DNA from: Fremontodendron californicum
Taxonomy: Eukaryota; Streptophyta; Magnoliopsida; Malvales; Malvaceae
NCBI GenBank assembly: GCA_030761205.1
Contig: JAULJL010000002.1
Span: 18,889,010-18,953,009, forward strand
Direction of reading: 5' to 3'
DNA: 64,000 bases
Shown here: piece after piece, positions 1 through 8,607 of the stretch
Position numbering within the stretch: the first letter of the stretch is position 1
How the letters are laid out: the number at the start of each line of letters is the position of its first letter
Position numbers and translations under genes: made by a program
Notes under the pieces: generated by a model
Told to the model about the DNA's origin: nothing
Database searches by the model: none
What the model saw: only the letters and a program-made list of their open reading frames with translations

Positions 1-466
1 GTTGTAGACATATACCTTGGCATAAGGAATGCTTGGACTCTTTTTATGAGTTTTGAGGACACCAAATGAACATAATATCATATGCTATGGACGTTGGACA
101 ATTTGGACTGAATTGCTAAACCTTCCGATTGGAACCTCCTTTATGTGTGGATTTCAATTGTGTAATAAAACAAGATTAATCGTAGCATAACACCAAGAGT
201 GGATTCTCTAACCTCAACATTTTTTCTTATTGTTTTTTATATCTTGTTTAATTTCTTTTATATTTTGTTTATTTTGTTCTCTAATATCTTGTTTATCTTA
301 TTTTGTTGTTGATTCCCTAATATCTTGTTTACTTTCTTTGTCTTATATATTTATAAACTTATACTTACTAATACGCTTCCCTGTGGTTCGACCTCGGACA
401 CCCGAGAATTTATTACTTGAACATAACCTGCACTTGGGTTTACAACTCTTAATTGAGTCTCCATCA
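1..466 (+). repeat. 5' LTR, 3'-terminal part
   Basis: Aligns base for base with 8031-8496. The three differences are near positions 17, 60 and 455. It ends in CCATCA, giving the CA terminus expected of an LTR, six bases before the primer site. By the same offset the LTR start would lie about 1 kb before the window. Confidence 0.92.
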
Positions 467-472
467 AGTTTT

Positions 473-490
473 TGGCGCCGTTGCCGGGGA
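473..490 (+). promoter_or_regulatory. Primer binding site, tRNA-Asp type
   Basis: The 18 bases TGGCGCCGTTGCCGGGGA are complementary to the 3' end of plant tRNA-Asp including the CCA tail. This primer is used by Athila/Calypso elements. It starts six bases after the end of the 5' LTR. Confidence 0.9.
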
Positions 491-521
491 AGCAATACTA
501 AGTATATAAGTTTATAAGTAT

Positions 522-624
522 ATTTATTTTTATTGGCTGGTTATACCGCCTAATTTTCTATATATTTATATTTATATTGTATATTAACTTTGTTTATTTT
601 TATTGGCTGGTTATACCGCCTAAT
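522..624 (+). repeat. Short direct repeat in the leader
   Basis: A stretch of about 32 bases containing GGCTGGTTATACCGCCTAAT occurs at about 522-554 and again at about 592-624, with an AT-rich spacer. It lies between the primer site and the first reading frame, in the presumed packaging and leader region. Confidence 0.75.
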
Positions 625-644
625 CTGTATATTAACTTTGTTTT

Positions 645-3383
645 ATGCTTGTTTGGCGACGTGATTTTAGATCTTGTCGTTTAGTTAGATTTTATTGTGA
701 AACTTTTTCAGGTAATCTTTCTAATACAACTCCTACCATCGCTGACAATGAAAGTGTTCATGCTGAAGATGAGAACAGACAAGTACGCACCATGCGTGAC
801 TACTTGCAACCAACTCGAAGCTCATCACCCTCTTGTTTTATTTTTCCTCTCAATGCAAACAACTTTTGTTTTAAACCAGGTATGATAGCTTTGCTTCCAA
901 ATTTCCATGGGTTAGAATCGGAAAGTGCTTACTCGTTTCTAAAAGACTTCGAAGATGTATGTGTCACCTTTAATGACCAACAATGTACAAATGAAATTGT
1001 CAAGCTAAAATTATTTCCTTTTTCTTTAAAAGATAAAGCAAAAATTTGGCTTCATAATTTAAAACCAAGGTCAATTGGCACATGGCAAGAATTACAAACT
1101 GAGTTTCTAAAGAAAGTTTTCCCAGCACATAAAACTACTGCTTTGAAAAGACAGATTCAAAATTTCAATCAAAATCAAAATGAAGCATTTTTTCAGTGCT
1201 GGGAACGTTTTAAAGATTTGTTAAGTTCTTGTCCACATCATGGTTTTGAAAAATGGCGTCTTATTAGTTTCTTTTATGAAAGTTTAACTCCCGAAACTAA
1301 ACAATTTGTTGAAACAATGTGTAACGGTGAGTTTCTAGAAAAAGAACCTGAAGAAGCCTTTGACTACCTAGATCATTTGGCAGATAACTCTCAAGCCTGG
1401 CACACAGATAATTCCTCTGAAAGTTCTAATAGATCTAATCTTGTTTCTAACAGAGGTAAATATCATTTTAGTCAAGAAGATGAGATAAAAGCTAAAGTAG
1501 CTAATTTGGCTAGAAAGATTGAAGCCATGGAACTTAGAGAAGTAAAAGAAGTCAAAACGGTTAAAAATGAAGAAAGTTGTGGAATTTGTGAAATCATGGG
1601 ACACCCCACTTCTGAATGTCCAAACATTCCCATTCTTAAAGAAGCGTTGCATGATCAAGTAAATTCCATAAACACATTTAAAAAGCCTTTTCCTTCTCCT
1701 TACTCTGAAACGTATAACCCTGAATGGAGAAATCATCCCAACTTCAGTTGGCGGAATAATAATCATGTTCAGGTACCACAATCTCAAAAGCCGGGCAACA
1801 CTTTTTCCTATCAACCTTCACGTGTACAAACCTTGGAAGAGACATTGCAAGCATTCATGCAAACACAAGCAAATGTGAATAACCAAACTTCACAGGACAT
1901 CAATGAGATAAAAAACACCTTGTCCACATTGACAGCCTCATTACGCACTCAAGAAAAAGGTAAGTTTCCTGCTCAACCTCAGCCTAACCCTTCTACTCAA
2001 TGTCTTGTTTCTTGCTCCAATGAAACGCAACAGGAAAATGCCAGTTCTATCACAACTCTTCGAAGTGGAAAGGCAATTGACAAAAACATTCCATCAAAAG
2101 ACCAAGATCCTCCGTCCCCTCCGAAAAGTAATGGTAAGGATGATGGTAAGTCTGAACTTCTTGAAAATTTGGACAAAGAAAAAGGTATGCATCCTGCTCC
2201 TTTTCCTCAAAGGTTGCAAACAATAAAGAATTTGAATCAAAATGCAGAAATATATGAACTTTTCAAACAAGTTAAGATTAACATTCCTTTATTGGATGCA
2301 ATCAAACAAGTTCCATCTTATGCTAAATTTTTGAAGGACATGTGCACAGTTAAAAGGAAACATAATGTACAAAAGAAAGCATTTCTGACGGAAAGTGTGA
2401 GCTCAATCATTCAGCACCTTACTCCACCAAAATTCAAAGATCCTGGATGTCCAACAATCTCATGCATCATTGGAAACACTAGAATAGAACGTGCATTGCT
2501 TGATCTTGGTGCTAGTGTTAATCTTTTGCCTTTTTCTGTTTATCAACAGTTAGGTTTAGGTGAACTCAAGGAAACACCTGTTACACTTCAACTAGCTGAT
2601 CGTTCCGTAAAAATTCCTCGAGGGATAGTTGAAGATGTTTTGGTTCAAATTGATAATTTTTACTTCCCTGTTGATTTTATTGTTTTGGACACACATCCTG
2701 TTTCAAATCCAAATGTTCAAATTCCTGTTATATTAGGCCGTCCATTTCTTGCAACTTCTAATGCTCTGATAAATTGCAGGAATGGTATGTTGAACATTTC
2801 TTTTGGAAATATGACTTTAGAATTAAATGTGTTCAACACTTGCAAGCAACCTGGTGATGATTCAGAAGTACATGAAGTGGATTTCATTGAAGAACTTGTT
2901 CATAAACATCTCACCACTACCACATTCCATGATCCTTTAGAAGCTTATTTAATTGAATGTGAGTTTGATAATGCTTCAGAAATTTCACACACTGATTCTT
3001 TGTTAAATTCTTTTCAGGTTAAGCATTGTTGGAAACAAAAACTTGAGGAACTCAGAAAAGATGCATATGAGAATTCTAAAATTCATAAAGAAAGAACTAA
3101 AGCCTTTCATGACAAGTTAATTTCAAGAAAAACATTTGATGTTGGGCAAAAAGTTCTACTTTATAATTCTAGACTTCACATATTTCCTGGTAAGTTGAGA
3201 TCAAGATGGACTGGCCCATTTGTGGTTAAGCATGTGTATCATTATGGAGCAGTTGACATTGAGAATCCTCAAAATGGTAACGTATTCAAGGTAAATGGAC
3301 AAAGACTCAAACTCTTTTTGGAAAATCATGTTACTCAAGAAGAGGTTGTTTTTCTTTCTGATCCTTGTTTTGAAAATAACTAG
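645..3383 (+). CDS. Athila gag-protease fused in frame to the integrase C-terminus (pol core deleted)
   Basis: An open frame of 912 codons. Residues about 85-245 are a retrotransposon capsid domain (a W-L-x-N-L-K motif and a long helical region). Residues 312-325 form a CCHC zinc knuckle (C-x2-C-x4-H-x4-C). A pepsin-like protease follows, with active-site Asp620 in LDLGAS. From about residue 795 the protein reads as the integrase tail, including the GQKVLLYNSRL and GKLRSRWTGPF motifs and ending near VNGQRLKLFLEN. Reverse transcriptase, RNase H and the zinc and catalytic parts of integrase are missing, yet the frame is kept. The start is uncertain: ATG 645 is the longest, and ATG 792 (residue 50, better context, just before the conserved DYLQP segment) is a good alternative. 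The product would form particles and process itself but could not reverse-transcribe or integrate. Confidence 0.9.
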   Translation: MLVWRRDFRSCRLVRFYCETFSGNLSNTTPTIADNESVHAEDENRQVRTMRDYLQPTRSSSPSCFIFPLNANNFCFKPGMIALLPNFHGLESESAYSFLKDFEDVCVTFNDQQCTNEIVKLKLFPFSLKDKAKIWLHNLKPRSIGTWQELQTEFLKKVFPAHKTTALKRQIQNFNQNQNEAFFQCWERFKDLLSSCPHHGFEKWRLISFFYESLTPETKQFVETMCNGEFLEKEPEEAFDYLDHLADNSQAWHTDNSSESSNRSNLVSNRGKYHFSQEDEIKAKVANLARKIEAMELREVKEVKTVKNEESCGICEIMGHPTSECPNIPILKEALHDQVNSINTFKKPFPSPYSETYNPEWRNHPNFSWRNNNHVQVPQSQKPGNTFSYQPSRVQTLEETLQAFMQTQANVNNQTSQDINEIKNTLSTLTASLRTQEKGKFPAQPQPNPSTQCLVSCSNETQQENASSITTLRSGKAIDKNIPSKDQDPPSPPKSNGKDDGKSELLENLDKEKGMHPAPFPQRLQTIKNLNQNAEIYELFKQVKINIPLLDAIKQVPSYAKFLKDMCTVKRKHNVQKKAFLTESVSSIIQHLTPPKFKDPGCPTISCIIGNTRIERALLDLGASVNLLPFSVYQQLGLGELKETPVTLQLADRSVKIPRGIVEDVLVQIDNFYFPVDFIVLDTHPVSNPNVQIPVILGRPFLATSNALINCRNGMLNISFGNMTLELNVFNTCKQPGDDSEVHEVDFIEELVHKHLTTTTFHDPLEAYLIECEFDNASEISHTDSLLNSFQVKHCWKQKLEELRKDAYENSKIHKERTKAFHDKLISRKTFDVGQKVLLYNSRLHIFPGKLRSRWTGPFVVKHVYHYGAVDIENPQNGNVFKVNGQRLKLFLENHVTQEEVVFLSDPCFENN
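709..717 (+). promoter_or_regulatory. Candidate 5' splice site
   Basis: CAG followed by GTAATC, cut after 711, matches the plant donor consensus. It lies early in the first frame, so splicing from here to the acceptors at 3555 or 4438 would make subgenomic RNAs for the downstream frames. This is inference from sequence only. Confidence 0.35.
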
Positions 3384-3519
3384 ATGTAAATATAATTTTT
3401 ACTAATCTTCAACAAAAAAAAATACATTTTTTTTCCCGGTTAAATGGCGGATAACGGTTCTCCGTGATTATTTAAGTCGGTTCCATCAGCTACCCACAAA
3501 ACTGATATTGTATATAAAT

Positions 3520-3555
3520 TTCTCTTTCAATTTCTTTTTCATTTTTTTTTTCAAG
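3520..3555 (+). promoter_or_regulatory. Candidate 3' splice site next to the second frame
   Basis: A pyrimidine run of over 25 bases ends in TCAAG immediately before the ATG at 3556. This is a strong plant acceptor pattern. It would deliver the second frame as the first frame of a spliced RNA, as for env-like genes of Athila elements. Confidence 0.45.
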
Positions 3556-4092
3556 ATGGATGATATTCTCACAAGATTGCAGAAACGATTTCCTCCTTTT
3601 CCTCGAAATATTTTACTGAAGCTTTACCAAGTTCGATTTGAAAGATTAAGAATGCTTATGCACAAAGGGATTCCTGAAGACATACGTTGGATAATTGAAG
3701 CCAAGGTACGTGAAGATGAATATCTTCCTGTTTTGCATTTACCAGGTACAAGTAGAAGCACTTTTGCAAAGAAGCGACGAGCAAAGCGCATGAGTTCAAA
3801 TTGCCACAAATGTGCACGATGGACGTGTAACGGTAAATGTCGTTCTATTGGGATTTCGTCCTCTAATCGAGATGATAAAATTGAGTTCATTAAGGATGGA
3901 CTGAGTAAGGAGAATTTGGGTAATATCCAACTTTCTCTTGAGACGCATCCTAGTGGAGACGTACAAAGAGAAATTCTTGATTTATGGCCGCAATTCCAAA
4001 GGGAATGGCAACATCTTTGGAATCTGATGTTAAAAGACCCTGTTTGCCAGCTTGTAAGAAAACTGGATGGGAAGCATATCCTCGACTCATAG
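3556..4092 (+). CDS. Unrecognised basic Cys-cluster protein in the env-like position
   Basis: A 178-codon frame. I start it at ATG 3556 rather than 3508, because the upstream 16 codons translate a poly-pyrimidine tract. The N-terminal 70 residues are rich in Lys, Arg, Leu and Phe and probably helical. A basic block at residues 72-78 (KKRRAKR) looks like a nuclear localisation or RNA-binding signal. Right after it Cys83, Cys86, Cys91 and Cys95 form C-x2-C-x4-C-x3-C, a possible zinc site. The C-terminal 80 residues are mixed and Trp-rich near the end. There is no signal peptide or membrane segment, so it is not an envelope protein. The layout of a basic block followed by a Cys cluster recalls small nucleic-acid-binding proteins of plant RNA viruses, some of which suppress silencing, but the Cys spacing differs and I cannot name the family. 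Confidence 0.6.
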   Translation: MDDILTRLQKRFPPFPRNILLKLYQVRFERLRMLMHKGIPEDIRWIIEAKVREDEYLPVLHLPGTSRSTFAKKRRAKRMSSNCHKCARWTCNGKCRSIGISSSNRDDKIEFIKDGLSKENLGNIQLSLETHPSGDVQREILDLWPQFQREWQHLWNLMLKDPVCQLVRKLDGKHILDS

Positions 4093-4424
4093 AAGGCGTT
4101 TAAGCCGTTTCTGGACGTAAAACCAGAGGAAGATGTGAGCCACAATCACAACTACAATAAATGACTTCTCAGCTTTTGGTTTGATTTGCAATAATTTCAT
4201 TTCGGTTTAATTTACGTGTTGTTCGATTTGTGTAATTATTCTCGTTTTTTTTTGCATTAGTCTTTTACGGTTGATTTTTCTTCTCTTTTTGATTTTCTTC
4301 CTGAAATCACGCAAAAATCTTTTGTTAGGTTAACATTTTCTTCTGACAGGTCAAATATACTTTCGGCGACATTATTACTCTTGTCTGATTCATTACTCAG
4401 TCCTCTATATATTACACCATGTAC

Positions 4425-4438
4425 TCATTCTCTTCCAG
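4425..4438 (+). promoter_or_regulatory. Candidate 3' splice site before the LOG-like frame
   Basis: CATTCTCTTCCAG ends 16 bases before the LOG ATG at 4455. The 4093-4454 gap has no coding signal and is T-rich, as expected upstream of an acceptor. Confidence 0.4.
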
Positions 4439-4454
4439 GCACTTGAAAAAAAAA

Positions 4455-5102
4455 ATGGAAAGTACTTCGTCCCAGCGCATTAAAAAAATTTGTGTCTTTC
4501 GAGGTGCTTATCCAGGGAAAAATAACATATTCGCTGATGAAGCCATAAGAGTTGGAGTAATATTTGCCCAACAAAAGATCTAGTTGATTTATGGAGGCGG
4601 TAGTACGGGTTTAATGGGAGCAGTCGCTACAGCAGCACACGCCGGAGGAAGTCCAGTTTTAGGAATCGTGCCACAACTATTCACAGGTTTTTGTGGACCT
4701 ACCGTGGGTAAGGAAATACAAGTCTGGAGTATCCCTGAACGGATGACAATCATGTACCATTCTGCCGATGCATTCATTGCTTTACCAGGAGGTCTGGGTA
4801 CATTGGAAGAAATAGCTTGCGTGGCTTCTTGGTCATCTTTGGTCACAAATAAGAAACCCATTGGTTTGCTTAATATTAATGGTTATTTTAGTAATTTGCT
4901 TTCATATTTAGATAATGCTGTGGATAATGGATTCATGTTTTCAGAGGCAAGGAGAACCATAATTTCTGCTACAACCATTGAAGATTTACTCAAAAAGCTC
5001 CAAGCTTATGAGTATTTATCTGCTACGGTTGTTTCGCAAACGCTCGGAAAAAGAAAAAGAGATATGGACGAGCAAGGAGTGGATTGCACTCTGTCTTTGT
5101 GA
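4455..5102 (+). pseudogene. LOG: Captured LOG-like cytokinin riboside 5'-monophosphate phosphoribohydrolase with one in-frame stop
   Basis: Reads as 216 codons from ATG 4455 to TGA 5100-5102, the usual length of plant LOG enzymes, with one TAG at codon 43 (4581-4583). LOG releases active cytokinin bases from their nucleotide forms in the cytosol and nucleus. Family signatures seen: the KICVF strand at residues 11-15, YGGGSTGLMG from residue 46, R96 in the substrate loop, and PGGLGTLEE at 111-119 holding the nucleotide-binding and catalytic Glu. Departures: the first loop is FRGAY rather than the usual Cys-Gly-Ser type, and the residue after R96 is Met where plant LOGs usually have Lys. There are no introns, so the copy was taken up as RNA. 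The tail (KRKRDMDEQ) is basic. Except for the stop the frame is clean, so readthrough, a very recent mutation, or an intact sister copy elsewhere are all possible. Confidence 0.88.
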
Positions 5103-5437
5103 CATTATCTAACATTTTGTTTGTTGTGTCTCAGTTATAATAAGTGGTTAGCAACCTCTGCAGGTAATATCTCCTAAATTCTACCTTTAGTAGGGGGTAA
5201 GGGACATATTTTGCTAATTTTTTTTTTTAAAAAAAAAAGATACCTTGTCAGTTTGATTTTAATCTTTTTATGTTTACTTTTTAATTTTTGTTTAGTATTT
5301 TAGGATTATTTAGGTTGCATGAGTTTGTTTTGTTTTGAGTCTTAGTTATTCCTATTCTTATGTTATTAGTTCTTTTCTCTTACACATGATTCTTTCATTT
5401 GGGTTAATAGACTTACATTGAGGACAATGTAAGAATT

Positions 5438-5450
5438 AAGTGTGGGGGGA
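5438..5450 (+). promoter_or_regulatory. Upstream polypurine-tract copy 1
   Basis: AAGTGTGGGGGGA has the same core as the tract at the 3' LTR. It is followed by ACGATTTAGG, not by an LTR start, so it may be a secondary plus-strand priming site. Confidence 0.6.
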
Positions 5451-6105
5451 ACGATTTAGGATTTCTTTTATTTTTGTCTACTATTTTTTTTTATGAGTCT
5501 TTATTATTATTATTATTATTTTAATGTGTTCTAGTTCCTTTTGAATACAATGATGAGATATGAATTGCATAAGTCTAAAACAGATTTATTAGTGAGAAGA
5601 TTTTCATGAGAATTGAGCTTGATGTCAACCTTTTTATGAGCCAATGTTAATATGATATGTTGATTGAGAAAGAAGCATGTTTAGACTTAATCTGACTTGT
5701 ATAATCATCCTTGTGAGTTTTTGAGCCTATAATGATTGATGCATTATACAAATCAATCTAATTTCTTTCTTGAGTGCTCTTATGATTACATGATTCTCTA
5801 GAATTTGCTTTAAACCGTTTGAGACTATATTGATACATGTGACAACATGAATATGATAGAGGCATTAGGATTATAACCAGAGCCAAACAGCCATCCATTA
5901 TTAATGTTCTAAGAGAACATCCCCACTAGTGAGCCAATTTGAGCCTACATTAAATATGTTGTTTTATTGGTAACCACAACTTACACCTAGCCTAAATATG
6001 CTTATATCCTTACCCTTGTTCTAAAGATGGATTATATATTTTGAGACATATTGCAAAAAAACAAGGGATATTTTTAGTTGAAAATTTGGGTTAGGAACGA
6101 AAGAT

Positions 6106-6120
6106 AAGTGTGGGGGAGGA
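6106..6120 (+). promoter_or_regulatory. Upstream polypurine-tract copy 2
   Basis: AAGTGTGGGGGAGGA repeats the same core 668 bases after copy 1, and again is not followed by an LTR start. Confidence 0.6.
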
Positions 6121-6984
6121 GAGAGGCAAAAGTCAAGAGAAAAAGAAAGGGATCATTGTCAAATACATTCCCATATTAAAAAAAAAAAATCTTCTCTTGA
6201 ACTTCTAGTTAAAGTAAAGAAAAAGATGTTACAAAGTTGGTTAGAATGAAGCAAAGGCTCAACATGAATATTTAGCCTATGTTATTATGTGCTTTATAAG
6301 AGTTTTGAGAAGTTTTATTCGTATGATCTTATTATGTCTCTAAACTCTATGAACTCTTTGGAACCTTTGTGATATCTTTATCCTTTTGTTCTTTAACCAC
6401 ATTATAACCCTTTGGCCCCATTACAACCTTGAAAAAAGACCTCTTGATTTATGAAGTTGTATGATCTAAATAGTGGAGAATAGGTGGACAAGCAAGCATA
6501 TGGTAGAACTGTTTTCATGAGATTGATTGAGTGTAAACACTTTACCACTACTTTAAAGAGTGAAAATCATGAGAGTATAGTGAGAAGTTGAGATTAAGTT
6601 GAATATGCACTATTTTGATTGAAATATGTTATGTTAATATTGGCTTAACTCATTTATTTACATTCAAGCATGAATTTTTGTGAAATTCTTTAAGCTATTG
6701 ATTAGTTTATAAGACTTGTTCAAAGATTGTCTCTAATTTATATTGAAAGGATTAGGAGTAAATATTTTTAGTGTATGTAGTTTACTTATATTTTAGTTTT
6801 TCAATGTTTGTGGGTATCGTTCTAGCAAACCCTCACGAGACTAAACTCGTCCACTAGGGACACCTAGGGGTTTAAAGGCTTGTATCACATGCTAAGTGCC
6901 ACCGTGATTTCCAACGAAAATGGATTAGATTAGATTTTCTTATTTTATTTTTATTTAGTCGTTGCTAGGGACTAGCAACAATCT

Positions 6985-6995
6985 AAGTGTGGGGG
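6985..6995 (+). promoter_or_regulatory. Polypurine tract for plus-strand priming
   Basis: AAGTGTGGGGG lies directly before the LTR start TGTGATAACT, as expected for the plus-strand primer. Confidence 0.85.
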
Positions 6996-8496
6996 TGTGA
7001 TAACTCGTATAATTATATAGTTTTTAGTTATGTTTTATTATTGTTTTGTGTCAAATACGAGTTATTATTGCTTAGTCTACTTGTGTTTATGATCTTTTAT
7101 ATTTTTATGTAATTTGGTGTTTTTCATGAGTTTCTTTGAGTGATTTCAGATTACTAGGTTAAATCAAGAATTAAGGGCAAATCCAATTCAGTTCCAGTTC
7201 CGACACCTTTTGCCATATCAGCTATATCTGGAGTTTCACCGAAGCATTAAGGCTGAAATTTTGATAGTGCAAAGTTAAGAGGCATATCTATCTTTTTCAT
7301 GTTTTACACTTCTTGAAACGGAGTCGTTTTCCCTACCGAAATCAACCATCAAGTTGGCTGATGTGCAATGACGTCTGTTCTGCACCGTTTTGGTATTTTG
7401 ACCATATCTTCCGATCCACATGAGAAAATGATCTGATTCCAACGGCTATGGATCCGTAACTGATAGGGGTATAGTTTTCTCGAAGACCATTTGATCAGAT
7501 CGAGCCTCCAATATTGACAAAATCGACCATCAAGCTGGCTGATCAGAATTGTCATACAATATGACGAAAATTGTTAGAAAAATGCACCCACCTATTATAC
7601 CTACCTTTGAAATTTATAAAGCTTGTCTCTTTTCATTTACCTCTCCAAAATGTGTATAAATAGAGGGCCTTGGATGAGCATTATTGGAGATTGGTAGGAT
7701 ATTAGCCATTGTAATAAAATTCTCTAAGTTTTCTTCTTCTTTCCTTTCTCTAGTTTTCTTTTTTTATTTACTTATGCTTCTTACATTTCTTTTCATTTTA
7801 TTCATATCTAGTATGTGTTGCTAATCATATTGTTGAGGTGATGAGGTGAAGCTCTTGGTAAATGCTAAGGTTAGTCTCTTAAACATGAGCTAAAATGAAT
7901 CATCATTTATAAACACTAGTATAGATAATATTTTCTTTTGGTTTAAAATCATACTTACAAAGTAGGGATCTTGATTCATTATTGACAAGGAAAATGGCAC
8001 AGTAAATGCTTGGTTTCATAATCTTGATTTGTTGTAGACATATACCATGGCATAAGGAATGCTTGGACTCTTTTTATGAGTTTTGAGGATACCAAATGAA
8101 CATAATATCATATGCTATGGACGTTGGACAATTTGGACTGAATTGCTAAACCTTCCGATTGGAACCTCCTTTATGTGTGGATTTCAATTGTGTAATAAAA
8201 CAAGATTAATCGTAGCATAACACCAAGAGTGGATTCTCTAACCTCAACATTTTTTCTTATTGTTTTTTATATCTTGTTTAATTTCTTTTATATTTTGTTT
8301 ATTTTGTTCTCTAATATCTTGTTTATCTTATTTTGTTGTTGATTCCCTAATATCTTGTTTACTTTCTTTGTCTTATATATTTATAAACTTATACTTACTA
8401 ATACGCTTCCCTGTGGTTCGACCTCGGACACCCGAGAATTTATTACTTGAACATAACCTGCACTTGGGTTTACAACTCTTAATTAAGTCTCCATCA
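6996..8496 (+). repeat. Complete 3' LTR of the Athila-like element (about 1.5 kb)
   Basis: Starts TGTGATAACT right after the polypurine tract and ends CCATCA. The last 466 bases match the window start. A TATA box lies at 7655-7663. The downstream part is T-rich and ends with the same motif that precedes the primer site in the 5' copy. The short frame at 8260-8544 is LTR text, not a gene. Confidence 0.9.
7655..7663 (+). promoter_or_regulatory. LTR TATA box
   Basis: TATAAATAG in a CCTCTCC...GTATAAATAGAGG setting, about 660 bases into the LTR. This is the probable core promoter at the U3/R boundary. Confidence 0.7.
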
Positions 8497-8607
8497 GGAG
8501 GTTGGCTCGACTTTCAGGTGTGGATATGGAATGTGAGCCGATGACTTTCCCTCCAATCCTTCACATTTTTCAGTCAGTAGGTTTTGAGTTTGGTGAGAAG
8601 AATTCTG
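8497..8607 (+). pseudogene. TatA pol linker exon, left part
   Basis: Right after the Athila 3' LTR an open frame resumes (residues RRLARLSGVDMECEPMTF). It runs to the copia insertion at 8608 and continues in the same frame at 16057, after the second target copy. It belongs to the stretch between protease and reverse transcriptase. No catalytic motif is present in this short piece. Confidence 0.6.

Larger units (their letters stand above)
5103..6984 (+). other. Long non-coding 3' region of the Athila-like element
   Basis: No reading frame of note on either strand. The stretch is AT-rich, with a pure ATT microsatellite at about 5501-5520 and scattered TGAG-rich text. Athila elements normally have a non-coding spacer of this kind between the last gene and the 3' LTR. 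It holds two upstream copies of the polypurine tract, listed separately. Confidence 0.7.
1..8496 (+). mobile_element. Athila-like Ty3/gypsy LTR retrotransposon carrying extra genes (5' end cut by window)
   Basis: The first 466 bases recur at 8031-8496 with only three differences that I can count, so these are the ends of two LTRs. The 5' LTR is cut by the window edge. Order on the plus strand: partial 5' LTR, Asp-tRNA primer site, fused gag-protease-integrase-tail frame, basic Cys-cluster frame, LOG-like frame, about 1.9 kb of non-coding DNA with repeated polypurine tracts, then a complete 1.5-kb 3' LTR. The Asp-tRNA primer and the GTGTGGGGG-type tract are typical of the Athila/Calypso lineage. 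Reverse transcriptase, RNase H and most of integrase are absent, so the element must depend on an autonomous relative. Few LTR differences imply a recent insertion. It lies in an older Tat element whose coding sequence resumes at 8497; the target duplication cannot be checked because the left end is missing. Confidence 0.88.

Noticed and set aside
230..544. T-rich hydrophobic frame of about 95 codons, also at 8260-8544
   Set aside because: It lies in both LTR copies and reads low-complexity LTR leader text.
3556..4092. Envelope-like gene of the Athila element
   Set aside because: It is in the right place but has no signal peptide, membrane span or coiled-coil stalk.
3624..4145. Antisense frame of 173 codons opposite the Cys-cluster protein
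   Set aside because: It is the complement shadow of the plus-strand frame, with no motif or promoter signal.
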